Positions 1 to 11,388 of a stretch of 64,000 nucleotides of DNA are shown piece after piece. The stretch comes from Arsenicicoccus piscis (lineage in GTDB: Bacteria; Actinomycetota; Actinomycetes; Actinomycetales; Dermatophilaceae): positions 558,001 to 622,000 of the forward strand of contig NZ_JAKZHV010000001.1 in assembly GCF_022568835.1 (NCBI RefSeq). The letters are read 5' to 3'. The notes beneath the pieces are model-generated. The model was not told where the DNA came from. It ran no database searches and was given only the letters and a program-made list of their open reading frames with translations. Position 1 is the stretch's first letter, and every line of letters starts with the position of its first letter. The translations under genes and the position numbers were made by a program.

Positions 1-1152
1 CGCCGCCTCGCTGCCGCTGCAGGCCATGGTGAGCGTGATGGTCTCGGGGTGCATGCCGAGCACCAGCCGGTCGGGGACGGGCTCGTTGCCGAAGCCCTCC
101 GGCACATGCGCCACCGGCCGGAAGTCGATCCGCGCCTCCCGGCGCCCGCCCGCGATCGCCTTGCCGCTGCGCAGCACGATGGGCACGCCCTTCCAGCGGC
201 CGTTGCGCACCTCGACGATGACCTCGGCCAGCGTCTCGGTGCCACGGCTCGGGTCCACCCCGGGCTCGTCGACGTAGGCCGGGATCTCGCGGTCCCCGAT
301 CCGCCCCGCCGTGTAGCGCGCCCGCCGCGATGCCACGCTCGGGTCGTCCTCCCACAGGTGGATCGCCCGCAGCGCGTGCGTGAGCAGGTCGCGCAGCTCG
401 ACCGAGTCGATCCGGGCCGGCTCCTCCATCGTGAGCAGCGCGGCCACGAGCAGCAGGTGGCTCTGCAGCATGTCCTCGAGGGCCCCGGCCTTGTCGTAGT
501 AGCCCGCCCGACCCTCGAGCGCCAGCTCCTCGTCGTAGACCACCTCGATCCGCTCGACGTCGACGGCGTTCCAGACCCGCGACAGCACCCGGTTGCCGAA
601 GCGCAGCCCGAGGATGTTGAGCACCGTCGCGATGCCGAGGAAGTGGTCGACCCGGAAGACCCGCTCCTCGGGCAGGATCTGGGCAAGCAGCGCGTTGAAG
701 CGCTGCGCCGACGCGAGGTCGGCGCCGAACGGCTTCTCGATCGCCACGCGCAGGTCCTCGGGCCGCTCGACCTGGGCCAGCGCCTCGGTCGCCCGCTCGC
801 TGATGGCCGGCGGCAGGGCGAGGTAGAGCACGACCGGGTCACCGGCGGGCAGCGACGCCAGCAGGTCGCCGAGCGCCGCCGGGTCCGTGACGTCGACTGA
901 CGCGTAGCGGGTGTGCTCGAGCTGCCGGGCCACCACCTCCTCGGGTGCACCGCCCTCGCTCAGGCCGTCGCGCACGATGGCGCGCCAGTCGTCCTCGGGG
1001 ATGGTGCGCCCGGCCGCGCCGACCAGCTCGATCTCCAGCTCGGGGCGACGGCGCAGCAACGTCCCGAGACCGGGCAGCAGCAGTCAGCGGGTCAGATCGC
1101 CCGACGCACCGAGGATCACGAGCGTCACGGGCTGCGCAGAGGTGGGCGCCAT
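1..1152 (-). pseudogene. zwf: zwf-like glucose-6-phosphate dehydrogenase, interrupted by an in-frame TGA; 3' end beyond the window
   Basis: Reading the minus strand from ATG at 1152 gives a glucose-6-phosphate 1-dehydrogenase, which oxidises glucose-6-phosphate to 6-phosphogluconolactone in the pentose phosphate pathway. The dinucleotide-binding start LVILGASGDLTR is present, but the next codon, at 1086-1084, is TGA, where relatives have an ordinary residue before LLLPGL. After the stop the frame stays open to the left edge, about 360 more codons, with recognisable blocks such as AIEKPFGAD, RVDHFLG and AGYYDKAGALEDMLQSH. The usual RxDHxLGK has lost its lysine: the sequence reads RVDHFLGIATV. 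A point nonsense mutation plus loss of this active-site residue suggests an inactive or decaying copy. A sequencing error at the TGA cannot be excluded. It diverges from the decayed gene at 1249. Family assignment is secure; inactivity is inference. Confidence 0.85.
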
Positions 1153-1248
1153 GACGCCATCCTCCCCCGCATCGGCGGCGCTCGCTCGTCCGGCGGTACC
1201 TCGGGGATCGACCTACCGGTCAGTAGCTTTCCGGGCTAGCATCCGGGC

Positions 1249-2807
1249 ATGTCGCAGCGCAGCGACCACGACGTGCTCATCCTGGCCGGGGCGGGCGTCG
1301 GAGGTGGTTCGCTCAACTACGCGAACACGCTCTACGAGCCGGCGCACGACACGTTCTACCGGGACCCGCAGTGGGGTGCCATCACGGACTGGGAGGCCGA
1401 GCTCGCCCCCTTCTACGACCAGGCCCGGCGGATGCTCGGTGTCGTCACGAACCCCACCCTCACCGCGTCCGACGAGGTCATCCGCGAGGTCGGCGAGCGG
1501 CTCGGCGTGGGGGCCACGTTCCGGCTCACGCCGGTCGGGGTGTTCTACGGGCGCGACGGGGCGAAGGAGCCGGGTCGTGCCTGCCCGGACCCCTACTTCG
1601 GGGGCGCCGGGCCCGAGCGCCGAGGCTGCCTCGAGTGCGGCGAGTGCATGACCGGCTGCCGGCACGGCGCCAAGAACACACTGGTCAAGAACTACCTGCA
1701 CCTCGCCGAGCGGCTGGGCGTCCAGATCCACCCCCTGACCACCGTAGACCGGGTGGTCCCGCGACTGGACGGCACCGGCTACGAGGTCCATACCTCGCGC
1801 ACGGGCGCGGGACCGGTCGGCCGCCGACGCAGCCACCGGGTCTACCGCGCCGACGACGTGGTGATCGCGGCGGGCACCTGGGGCACCCAGCACCTGCTGC
1901 ACCGCGCGAAGGCCGAGGGGACGCTGCCGGAGCTGTCCGACCGGCTGGGGGTGCTGACCCGCACCAACAGCGAGGCGCTCGGCGGCGCGGTCACCCGCGG
2001 TCCGGCGGACTACACGCGCGGGGTCGCGATCACGTCCTCCGTGCACCTCGACGAGCACACCCACCTCGAACCCTGCAGGTACGGCAAGGGATTCAACGCG
2101 ATGGGGATCTTCACGACCGTCCTGGTCGACGGCGGCACCGGTCGACCGCGCTGGCTCGAGTGGCTGCGCTCCGCGGCCCGGAACCCGCGCGACCTGATCG
2201 CGCTGGTGCGGCACTACCACGAGGGGTCCGAGCGCAGCATGATCGGCCTGGTCATGCAGGACGTGGACAACTCGATCACCGTGTCGCCGCAGCGGCGCCG
2301 CTCCGGACGGGTGCGCCGGGCCCTCGGCGGGGGGGGTGCGGCTCACCTCGCGGCAGGGCCACGGGGCGCCGAACCCGACGTGGATCCCGTTGGCCAACAA
2401 GGCTTATCGACAGATGGCCGCCGTCATGGGCGGCTTCCCGGTGAGCACCGTGGGCGAGGTCGTCGACATCCCGATGACGGCCCACTTCATGGGGTGGCTG
2501 CGTGATCGGTGACAGCCCCGAGACGGGGGTGGTGGACCCCTACCACCGGGTCCACGGGCACCCCGGCCTGCACGTCGTCGACGGCTCGACCATCTCGGCC
2601 AACCTCGGCGTGAACCCGTCGCTCACCATCACCGCGCAGGCGGAGCGGGCGATGTCGATGTGGCCCAATGCCGGTGACCCCGACCCGCGTCCGACCCCGG
2701 GCAGCGGCTACCAGCCGGTGGAGCCGGTCGCGCCCCGGCGGGCGGCCGTTCCCGCGCACGCGCCGGCCGCGCTGCGGCTCGAGGCGCCGGCGAGTCCCCA
2801 CCCCTGA
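1249..2807 (+). pseudogene. GMC-family (cholesterol-oxidase-like) FAD oxidoreductase, decayed
   Basis: The reading begins at ATG 1249 with DHDVLI, the first strand of an FAD-binding fold. It then jumps directly to LAGAGVGGGSLNYANTLY, a block normally some 60-70 residues further on. The dinucleotide-binding GxGxxG loop is therefore missing. Downstream parts (ECGECMTGCRHGAKNTL, SEALGGAVT) are well conserved. Two frame changes follow: one in the run of eight G around 2327-2334, after which LTSRQGHGAPNPTWIP continues in the next frame, and one at the GGGG near 2490-2493, after which the C-terminal block with [17 protein letters not shown] continues to the stop at 2807. Each is explained by one extra G. 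Deletion plus two frameshifts make a functional enzyme very unlikely. The homopolymer shifts alone could be sequencing errors, but the missing FAD segment could not. Confidence 0.85.
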
Positions 2808-2824
2808 CACCAGCCGGACGCAAC

Positions 2825-2861
2825 GAGGGCCACCGCCGCACCGGGGTGCGGGGTGGCCCTC
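2825..2861. terminator. Bidirectional terminator-like hairpin
   Basis: Perfect 10-bp arms GAGGGCCACC and GGTGGCCCTC, with further pairing inside (CGCACC / GGTGCG), lie between the convergent ends of the decayed oxidoreductase and the DUF2382 gene. There is no clear T-run, as is common in high-GC actinobacteria. The structure is read directly; the terminator role is inference. Confidence 0.6.
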
Positions 2862-2877
2862 GAAGGATCGCGGTCGA

Positions 2878-3852
2878 TCAGCCGACGTGGCCGTCGTTGT
2901 CGCGGTCGAGCTTGTCCTTGATGCGGTCGACCAGGCCCGGCTTGCCGTGGCGGTCACGGCCGTCGCGGTCCAGACCGTCGCGGTCGAAGCCCTCCTGGTT
3001 GTAGCCGGCGCGGTTGTAGCCCTCACCGTCGTAGTTGGTGTCGCGGTAGTCCTCGTCGGAGATCCGACGACCCGTGCCACGCTCGACGTCGCCGCTCTGG
3101 TCCACGTCGATGTGCTCGGAGCGCACCTGCTCGGTGACCTGCTTCTCGTCGGTGACGGTCTCCTTCTGGAGGCCGACCCGCTCGACCGGCACGGCCTTCT
3201 TCTCGACGACGACCTCCTCCTCGTGCAGGATCACCTCGGTGGAGTCCTCGCCGAGCTTCGCGTCGCCGAGGTCGACACCACGGTCGCCCTCCGCGATGGG
3301 CTCGCGCACGACGCGGACCTCCTCGCGCTGCACCGGCACGGTGACGGTCTTCTCCTCGGTGGTGACGTACTTGCGCAGACGCACGCGGCCGGCCTCACGC
3401 TCGCGCGTGCCGACGTTCAGCTGCTCCTCGTGGCGCACGACGCCCTCAGTGTCCGTGTCGGCGGCGCGGCGGCGGTCGGCGTCGACGTCACCGTCGGCGT
3501 CGCGGGTGCGGTCCCGGTCACCGTCGGTCCAGCCGGCGTCGTAGTCCTGGCCGTAGTAACGGAAGAGCTCGCGCTCCTCCTCCTCGGAGATGTGGCCGTC
3601 GTCGCCGAAGTGCGGCGCGTCCTTGACCTTGTCCTTGCTGAAGGGGACGCGGATCTGGTCGCCGTCGAACGACGCGTTCTCGAGCGGGATGAAAGAGCTC
3701 TTGTTGCCGAACAGACCGGTGTTGACCGTCACCCACGAGGGCTTGTTGGTCTGGTCGTCGAAGTAGATGTCGCCGACGTTGCCGATCTTGTCACCGGACT
3801 CATCGGTCACGACGCCGTTCAGGTACTGCTCCACGTTGTCCTGCGTGATCAT
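2878..3852 (-). CDS. PRC-barrel and DUF2382 domain protein with Asp/Gly-rich repeat tail
   Basis: A 324-residue cytoplasmic protein of the type common in stress-responsive actinobacterial loci. Residues about 1-75 form a PRC-barrel (LNGVVTDESGDKIGNVGDIY and following). Residues about 125-240 match DUF2382 (YVTTEEKTVTVPVQREEVRV, then LHEEEVVVEKKAVPVERVGL). Between them is an acidic stretch, and the tail carries five-residue units of the form G-[YFLR]-[ND]-x-x ending in DRDNDGHVG, which resembles a calcium-binding DxDxDG loop. The start is ATG 3852, preceded by GGAAGAGG at good spacing; an in-frame TTG at 3858 is less likely. It is a single-gene unit followed by a terminator hairpin. Molecular function is unknown; oxidative or osmotic stress association is family knowledge only. 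Confidence 0.85.
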   Translation of the reverse strand: MITQDNVEQYLNGVVTDESGDKIGNVGDIYFDDQTNKPSWVTVNTGLFGNKSSFIPLENASFDGDQIRVPFSKDKVKDAPHFGDDGHISEEEERELFRYYGQDYDAGWTDGDRDRTRDADGDVDADRRRAADTDTEGVVRHEEQLNVGTREREAGRVRLRKYVTTEEKTVTVPVQREEVRVVREPIAEGDRGVDLGDAKLGEDSTEVILHEEEVVVEKKAVPVERVGLQKETVTDEKQVTEQVRSEHIDVDQSGDVERGTGRRISDEDYRDTNYDGEGYNRAGYNQEGFDRDGLDRDGRDRHGKPGLVDRIKDKLDRDNDGHVG

Positions 3853-4000
3853 GCTCAAGCCTCTTCCGTTGTCACGAATTCGGGTGTGTCAGGCACCCCA
3901 GGGGGGGTCGGGCCGACAAGCACCACCATGCCCCAGATCACGATTCGGTAACCCCTTGTCGGCCGAAATTGTCGCGAGATGGACCACCTGGTGGGTGTGA

Positions 4001-6346
4001 TCACTCTGCGTCACCCCGATTCACTGCATGGCGCCTCGACTCCCCTCGGGTCACCTCGACCCGAGCCTGCGCGTCGGGGCTCGACATGGCGGCGAGGACC
4101 GGCCGCAGCGCCAGCCACCACTGGTGCCGCGGCCGCCGGTGGACCAGGTCCGACTCCTCGCGCATGGATGCGATCGGCGACTGCGTGACCGTGCCCTCGA
4201 CGAGCCCGACGTAGTGCGCCCCGCGCGCACCGGCCGCCAGCTCGCGGTCGAGCAGGTCGATGCCGTGCGCCGCGAGCCGGGTCGCGAGGATGCGGTCGAA
4301 CGGCGAGGGGTCGCCGCCTTGCTGCAGGTGGCCGAGCACCGCCTCACGGACGTCGAAGCGGCCGCCGCTCTCCTGCGCGAAGAGCTGGGCGAGGAAGTGG
4401 GTCGAGTAGTTCTCGCTCACGCACTCGTTGCGCACCGCGAGCCACAGCTCGCGACCGTCGCCGAACGCGCGCGCCATGGTCGCCGCGTCCTCGGCGAGCT
4501 CCTGCAGGCTGAGCCCGTCCTCGTGCAAGTAGACCCGCTCCGCACCGCCGGCGATCCCGCCCATCAGCGCGAGGAAGCCGCAGTGCCGCCCCATCGTCTC
4601 GACGACGAAGCAGCGCCGGGTGGCAGCGGCCGACTGCTTGATGCGGTCGATCGACTCGACGATCACGTTGAGGGCGGTGTCCGCGCCGATCGCGAGGTCC
4701 GAGCCGGGCAGGTTGTTGTCGATCGAGGCGGGGACGCAGAGCAGCGGGATGTCGAACGCCGGGTAGCGCTCGCGCTCGGACCACAGGGTCCAGGTGGCCT
4801 GATAGGCGTTCCACCCGCCGATGACCATGAGGGCGTCGATCTCGGCGCGCTCCAGCGAGCGCCCGATCGCGTAGAGCTGCTCCATCGGCGGGACGGTGCG
4901 CCGGATCCCCAGGTCGGCACCACCGGTGGCGGTCCACCCCTCGACGTCGCCCCAGGACAGCTCGCGCACGTGCCCGTCCCGCAGGCCGGGGAAGCCGCCG
5001 CGGATGCCGAGCATGGTGTGCCCGCGCTCGATGCCGAGCCGCACGGCGGCCCGGGCTGCGGTGTTCATGCCCGGGGCGAGCCCGCCGGCGTGCAGGATGC
5101 CGATGCGCCGGGCGGTGGCGTCGTGCCGCGGTTCGACGGTCGGCGGCTCCGAGAGGTCCCGGAAGACCCGGACCATCTCGGTGAAGGAGCCGCCGCGCAG
5201 CGCCATCGCCCCGGCGTAGTCACCCTCCTCGATCCGCTGCGGGACCTCGCGGGTGCGTTCCACGGCCTGCACCAGCGGCACCGCGACGACCCGGTCGCCA
5301 CGCAGCCCGATGACCTTGCCCTCGGTGTCGGCAGTGGCCGACAGCACCTCGTGGGCGGCGGCGTAGCCGAGCCAGGTGGACGCCCAGCGGTCGTAGGCGC
5401 TCGGCCGACCACCGCGCTGGACGTGGCCCAGGATCGTGACGCGCGTGTCCTCGTGCAGCTGCTCCTCGATGATGGCGCGGACCATGTCGGCCGTGATGGG
5501 GCGGCCCTCGCGGTCCTGCGCCCCCTCGGCGACCGCGACGATCGAGTCCCGTCGCCCGGCCGCCCGGCCACGGCGCAGCTCGGCGCACATCCGGTCCTGC
5601 CAGCCGTCGGCCGGTGGGTTCTCCGGGATCAGCGCGTAGTCGCACCCGCCGGCGATCGCGCTCATCAGGGTGAGGTAGCCGCAGTGGCGCCCCATCACCT
5701 CGACGACGAAGCTGCGCTGGTGGCTCGCCGCCGTCGACGCGAGCGCGTCGATGGCCTCGACGATCCGGTGCAGCGCGCTGTCGGCGCCGATCGTCATGTC
5801 CGTCCCGACCAGGTCGTTGTCGATCGACCCGACCAGCCCCGCGATCATCAGCGCCGGGTGGGCGTCGGCCTGCTCGACGGTGATCCGGTCGCGCTCGACC
5901 AGCTCGGCGAGCAGCCCGGCCCACTCCTGACGGAACAGGTCGAGCCCCGACAGCGAGCCGTCGCCGCCGATGACGACGAGCCGGTCGATGCCCCGGTCCA
6001 CGAGGTGAGCCGCAGCCTTCAGCCGGCCCTCGCGCTCGCGAAAGTCCTTGCTGCGGAAGGTCCCGATCATCGTGCCGCCACGGTGCAGGATGCGCGCCAC
6101 GTCGTCCCAGTCAAGCCGCTTGATGAGGTCGCCGCCGTCGACCAGCCCCTGGTAGCCCTCGTAGACCGCGTGCACCTCGGCTCCCAGGTGGAGCGCGGTG
6201 CGCACGACCCCGCGGACGGCGGCGTTCATCCCTTGCGCGTCGCCGCCGCTGGTGAGCACCGCGAGACCCTTGCCGGCCCCCAGCGCGTCGTCCGTGAAGT
6301 CCCCGATGTCGATCAGCTCGCTGCCGGTGCCGGCTGTGGTCGCCAT
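4001..6346 (-). CDS. pfk: Eukaryote-type tandem two-domain 6-phosphofructokinase
   Basis: A 781-residue protein with two complete phosphofructokinase domains in tandem, the architecture of animal and fungal enzymes; bacterial PfkA is usually about 320-360 residues. It would phosphorylate fructose-6-phosphate in glycolysis. The N half keeps catalytic elements: GGDAQGMNAAVRG, VIGGDGSLSG, GSIDNDLVGTDMTIGADSAL and EVMGRHCGY. The C half has GGWNAYQ where GGDGS is expected and SIDNNLPGSDLAIGADTAL, then ETMGRHCGFLALMGGIAGGA. This mirrors eukaryotic PFKs, where the C half lost catalysis and became an effector site. Start ATG 6346 is chosen; an in-frame GTG at 6382 would add 12 residues. It is a single gene convergent with nothing close. 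Family is certain; allosteric division of labour is inference. Confidence 0.93.
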   Translation of the reverse strand: MATTAGTGSELIDIGDFTDDALGAGKGLAVLTSGGDAQGMNAAVRGVVRTALHLGAEVHAVYEGYQGLVDGGDLIKRLDWDDVARILHRGGTMIGTFRSKDFREREGRLKAAAHLVDRGIDRLVVIGGDGSLSGLDLFRQEWAGLLAELVERDRITVEQADAHPALMIAGLVGSIDNDLVGTDMTIGADSALHRIVEAIDALASTAASHQRSFVVEVMGRHCGYLTLMSAIAGGCDYALIPENPPADGWQDRMCAELRRGRAAGRRDSIVAVAEGAQDREGRPITADMVRAIIEEQLHEDTRVTILGHVQRGGRPSAYDRWASTWLGYAAAHEVLSATADTEGKVIGLRGDRVVAVPLVQAVERTREVPQRIEEGDYAGAMALRGGSFTEMVRVFRDLSEPPTVEPRHDATARRIGILHAGGLAPGMNTAARAAVRLGIERGHTMLGIRGGFPGLRDGHVRELSWGDVEGWTATGGADLGIRRTVPPMEQLYAIGRSLERAEIDALMVIGGWNAYQATWTLWSERERYPAFDIPLLCVPASIDNNLPGSDLAIGADTALNVIVESIDRIKQSAAATRRCFVVETMGRHCGFLALMGGIAGGAERVYLHEDGLSLQELAEDAATMARAFGDGRELWLAVRNECVSENYSTHFLAQLFAQESGGRFDVREAVLGHLQQGGDPSPFDRILATRLAAHGIDLLDRELAAGARGAHYVGLVEGTVTQSPIASMREESDLVHRRPRHQWWLALRPVLAAMSSPDAQARVEVTRGESRRHAVNRGDAE

Positions 6347-6391
6347 GGCTCCATCATGCCGAGGGGGTGCACCGGCGACCACCCCCGGGGT

Positions 6392-7918
6392 CTACCTCGG
6401 ACCTGCTGCGCGGGCGTGGTGGGCGGGTCGCTCGAAGAGCAGGGCTGCCGCCAGCCCGACGAGCAGCACGGCCGCCGGCAGCCACATGGACTGGCCGAAG
6501 GCGGTCGAGAGCGGCTCACGGATCATGTCCGGGATGGGCCCACCGGTCGACATCCCCGACGTCGCGGTGCCACCGCCAGCCCCACTGGGCAGGTTGGCAG
6601 CGATCCGGGACTGCATGAAGACCGCGATCGCGGCGGACCCGAGGACCGAGCCGATCTGCCGGGTGGTGTTGTAGACCCCGGCACCCGCCCCGGCCCGCTG
6701 CGGCGGCAGGTTGGCCGTCGCGGACGTCGACAACGGGGACCAGACGAACGCGTTGGAGATGCCGAGGAGGGCTACCGGGATCTCGAACAGCCAGATCGAG
6801 GTGTCCGGCTTCATCAGCAGCCCGATGAGGAACAGCGAGACGGAGAAGAGGAGCAGGCCGAAGCCGGACAGCACGCGCGGGTGAATCTTGTTGACCAGGG
6901 TGCCGACCCAGCGCGCCAGGCCACCCGACAGCACGGCCATGGGGATCATCAGGCAGGCGGCGCGGGTCGGTGAGTAGCCTCGCACCACCTGCGCCCAGAG
7001 CATGAGCGGGAAGGCCATCGAGGTGATCGCGAAGCCGACCGTGGTGATCGCGACGTTGGCGACCGAGAAGTTGCGGTCGCGAAAGAGGCGCAGCGGGACG
7101 AGCGGCTCGCGCGGGTTGCGCGCCTGCCAGAGCACGAACAGGCCGAGGACGACGACGCCGAGGGCGATCAGCCGCCAGATCGTGAGTGGTCCGCTGATCG
7201 TGCCCCAGTCGTAGGAGCGCCCCTCCTCGATGCCGAACACGACGCAGAACAGGCCGACCGCCGAGAGCACGACACCGAGCCAGTCGAAGCTGTGGCCCTG
7301 CGTCGGCAGGGCGGGCACCAGGCGCATCGCCGCGACGAAGGCGATCAGGCCGACCGGCACGTTGATGATGAAGATCCACTCCCAGCCGAGGGTGTCGATC
7401 AGGGTGCCGCCGAGGATCGGGCCGACGAGGGTGGCCACGCCGGCGGTGGCGCCCCACAGGCCCATGGCCTTGCCGCGCTCCTGCGGCGGGAACAGGCGGG
7501 TGATCACGGCCATCGTCTGCGGGGTCATCAGCGCGGCGCCGAGGCCCTGCACGACGCGGGCGGCGATGAGCTGGTCGATGGAGTGCGCCAGTCCGCAGGC
7601 GAGCGAGGAGAGCGTGAAGATCGTCAGACCAGTGAGGTAGATCCGCTTGGGACCGAAGCGGTCGCCGAGCCGGCCGGTGATGAGCAGCGGCACCGCGTAG
7701 GCCAGCAGGTAGGCGCTGGTCACCCAGAGGACCTCGCCGAGGTCCGCGTCCAGGCCGGTCATCAGGGCGTCCGTCGCGACCGTGACGATCGTCGAGTCGA
7801 CGAGGATCATGAAGAAGCCGATGACGAGGGCCCACAGGGCCGGCCACGGCTGGACCTCCACGGCGGCGCGGTGGCGCCCCGGAGGCCGTGACATCACGGG
7901 CGTGCGAGCGCTCGACAT
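6392..7918 (-). CDS. DHA2-family (14-TM) MFS drug exporter
   Basis: A 508-residue inner-membrane proton-coupled antiporter of the EmrB/QacA type. Alternating hydrophobic stretches are consistent with 14 membrane segments. The loop 2-3 motif A is seen as GRLGDRFGPKR, and the first segment carries the DHA2-typical LVDSTIVTVA. The start ATG 7918 follows a GAGAGAG ribosome-binding stretch; the longer open frame upstream is shadow of argS on the other strand. The TAG stop lies inside a GTAGACC motif (complement GGTCTAC 6389-6395). It is divergent from argS across 43 bp. Substrate cannot be told from sequence; no regulator of the TetR or MarR type is adjacent. Confidence 0.9.
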   Translation of the reverse strand: MSSARTPVMSRPPGRHRAAVEVQPWPALWALVIGFFMILVDSTIVTVATDALMTGLDADLGEVLWVTSAYLLAYAVPLLITGRLGDRFGPKRIYLTGLTIFTLSSLACGLAHSIDQLIAARVVQGLGAALMTPQTMAVITRLFPPQERGKAMGLWGATAGVATLVGPILGGTLIDTLGWEWIFIINVPVGLIAFVAAMRLVPALPTQGHSFDWLGVVLSAVGLFCVVFGIEEGRSYDWGTISGPLTIWRLIALGVVVLGLFVLWQARNPREPLVPLRLFRDRNFSVANVAITTVGFAITSMAFPLMLWAQVVRGYSPTRAACLMIPMAVLSGGLARWVGTLVNKIHPRVLSGFGLLLFSVSLFLIGLLMKPDTSIWLFEIPVALLGISNAFVWSPLSTSATANLPPQRAGAGAGVYNTTRQIGSVLGSAAIAVFMQSRIAANLPSGAGGGTATSGMSTGGPIPDMIREPLSTAFGQSMWLPAAVLLVGLAAALLFERPAHHARAAGPR

Positions 7919-7961
7919 ATCCGTTCTCTCTCTCGACGTGGGGCCCACTAGGCTTGGACCC

Positions 7962-9695
<1,734 letters not shown>

Positions 9696-9889
9696 CCCCC
9701 AGGGTATGAACGATCAAGCCGATATCACGTCAACGCCGATCGAACCATTGGCCGGGGCGACCAGGGAAGGTTAGCCTTGTCGATGAGTGTGACCCAGGGC
9801 ACCGGGGTGCCTGCGGCTGCACGCCGGTTCCACCAGCCCGACGACGCCGTCGGTCCTTCCTCGTGAACGTGCCTCTCCAAGGAGTCTTC

Positions 9890-11368
9890 GTGGCCTCTGC
9901 CTCGCGCCCCCACGTCGTCATCATCGGTTCCGGCTTCGGCGGTCTGTTCTCCGCCCAGGCCCTCGCCGACGCCGACGTCGACATCACCATCGTCGGCAAG
10001 GTGACCTATCACCTGTTCCAGCCGCTGCTCTACCAGGTCGCGACCGGCATCCTGTCGCCCGGTGAGATCGCCCCCGCGACGCGCGAGGTGCTGAAGAGGC
10101 AGAAGAACGTCAAGGTCATCATGTCCGAGGCCACGGACATCAACCTCGCCGCCCAGACCGTCACCGCCGAGGCCCTCAGCCACGAGACGGTCCTGCACTA
10201 CGACTACCTGATCATCGCGGCCGGCGCCGGCCAGTCCTACTTCGGCAACGACCACTTCTCGGTCTTCGCCCCGGGCATGAAGACCGTCGACGACGCCCTC
10301 GAGCTGCGCGCCCGCATCTTCGGCTCGTTCGAGGTCGCCGAGCTCACCTCGGACCCCGAGGAGCGCAAGCGGCTGCTCACCTTCGTGGTGGTCGGCGCGG
10401 GCCCGACCGGTGTCGAGATGGCCGGTCAGATCGCCGAGCTGTCCCGCACCACGCTGCGCAGCGAATTCCGCAACATCGACCCGACCCAGACGCGCGTCAT
10501 CCTGCTCGACGGCGCCGACAAGGTCCTCGGCGCGTTCGGCGACAGGCTGTCGCGGTCGGCTCAGAAGACCCTCGAGGAGGCCGGGGTCGAGGTCAAGCTC
10601 GGCGCCCTGGTCACCGACCTCGACGGCAACAGCGTCACGGTGAAGTACAAGGACGGCCACACCGAGCGCATCGAGGCCGGCTGCAAGGTCTGGGCCGCCG
10701 GTGTGCAGGCCAGCCCGCTCGGCAAGCTGGTCGGCGACCAGTGCGGCGCCGAGGTCGGCCGCGATGGCCGCGTGGCGGTCAACCCCGACGTGACCCTCCC
10801 GGGCAACCCCAACGTCTTCGTCGTCGGCGACATGATGGCGCTCAACAAGCTGCCCGGTGTCGCCCAGGTCGCCATCCAGACCGGCCGCTACGCCGCCGCC
10901 AAGATCAAGGGCGAGCTGCCCGGCGGCACCCCCGTCACCGAGCCGTTCAAGTACCACGACAAGGGCTCGATGGCGGTCATCTCCCGCTTCGGCGCCATCA
11001 TGAAGGCCGGCAAGATCGAGGCCACCGGCTTCCCGGCGTGGGTGGCCTGGCTGGGCCTGCACCTGCTCTACATCGTGGGCTTCAAGAACCGCGCGACGAC
11101 GCTGCTGCACTGGCTGATCGCGTTCCTCGGCAACGGCCGCTCCGAGCGCACCACCACCCGTCAGCAGCTCATCGGCCGGCTCGCCGTCCGCCAGCTGGGC
11201 CCGGACTTCAAGCCGACCATCCAGGGCACCACCGAGCCGCACAAGATCGACCCGCGGCACGCCCCGAAGGACGCGGCCGTCGCTGCGGCCGCCGACAAGG
11301 AGCAGACGGCCGCCGCGGCCTCGGCCAAGGACGAGGCGGTCACGCCGACCGAGCCCCCGCAGGGCTGA
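9890..11368 (+). CDS. ndh: Type II NADH dehydrogenase (NDH-2)
   Basis: A 492-residue membrane-associated flavoprotein that passes electrons from NADH to quinone without pumping protons. The FAD-binding motif VVIIGSGFGGL is at the N-terminus and the second NAD-binding motif VVVGAGPTGVEMAGQ is near residue 170. The quinone-site region contains PLLYQVATG and, further on, VAQVAIQTGRYAA. The C-terminus has a hydrophobic anchor (WLGLHLLYIVGF) and an alanine/lysine-rich tail. The GTG start at 9890 is preceded by AAGGAG at 9879-9884 with correct spacing. It is monocistronic, ending at a strong bidirectional hairpin. The 190 bp upstream contain no other gene. Confidence 0.94.
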   Translation: MASASRPHVVIIGSGFGGLFSAQALADADVDITIVGKVTYHLFQPLLYQVATGILSPGEIAPATREVLKRQKNVKVIMSEATDINLAAQTVTAEALSHETVLHYDYLIIAAGAGQSYFGNDHFSVFAPGMKTVDDALELRARIFGSFEVAELTSDPEERKRLLTFVVVGAGPTGVEMAGQIAELSRTTLRSEFRNIDPTQTRVILLDGADKVLGAFGDRLSRSAQKTLEEAGVEVKLGALVTDLDGNSVTVKYKDGHTERIEAGCKVWAAGVQASPLGKLVGDQCGAEVGRDGRVAVNPDVTLPGNPNVFVVGDMMALNKLPGVAQVAIQTGRYAAAKIKGELPGGTPVTEPFKYHDKGSMAVISRFGAIMKAGKIEATGFPAWVAWLGLHLLYIVGFKNRATTLLHWLIAFLGNGRSERTTTRQQLIGRLAVRQLGPDFKPTIQGTTEPHKIDPRHAPKDAAVAAAADKEQTAAAASAKDEAVTPTEPPQG

Positions 11369-11388
11369 CGTCCGGCGACGGGTCGGCC

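Noticed and set aside
9760..9790. Iron-box-like AGGTTAGCCT before ndh
   Set aside because: Only one half of a DtxR/IdeR-type site can be matched; not enough to claim a regulator site.
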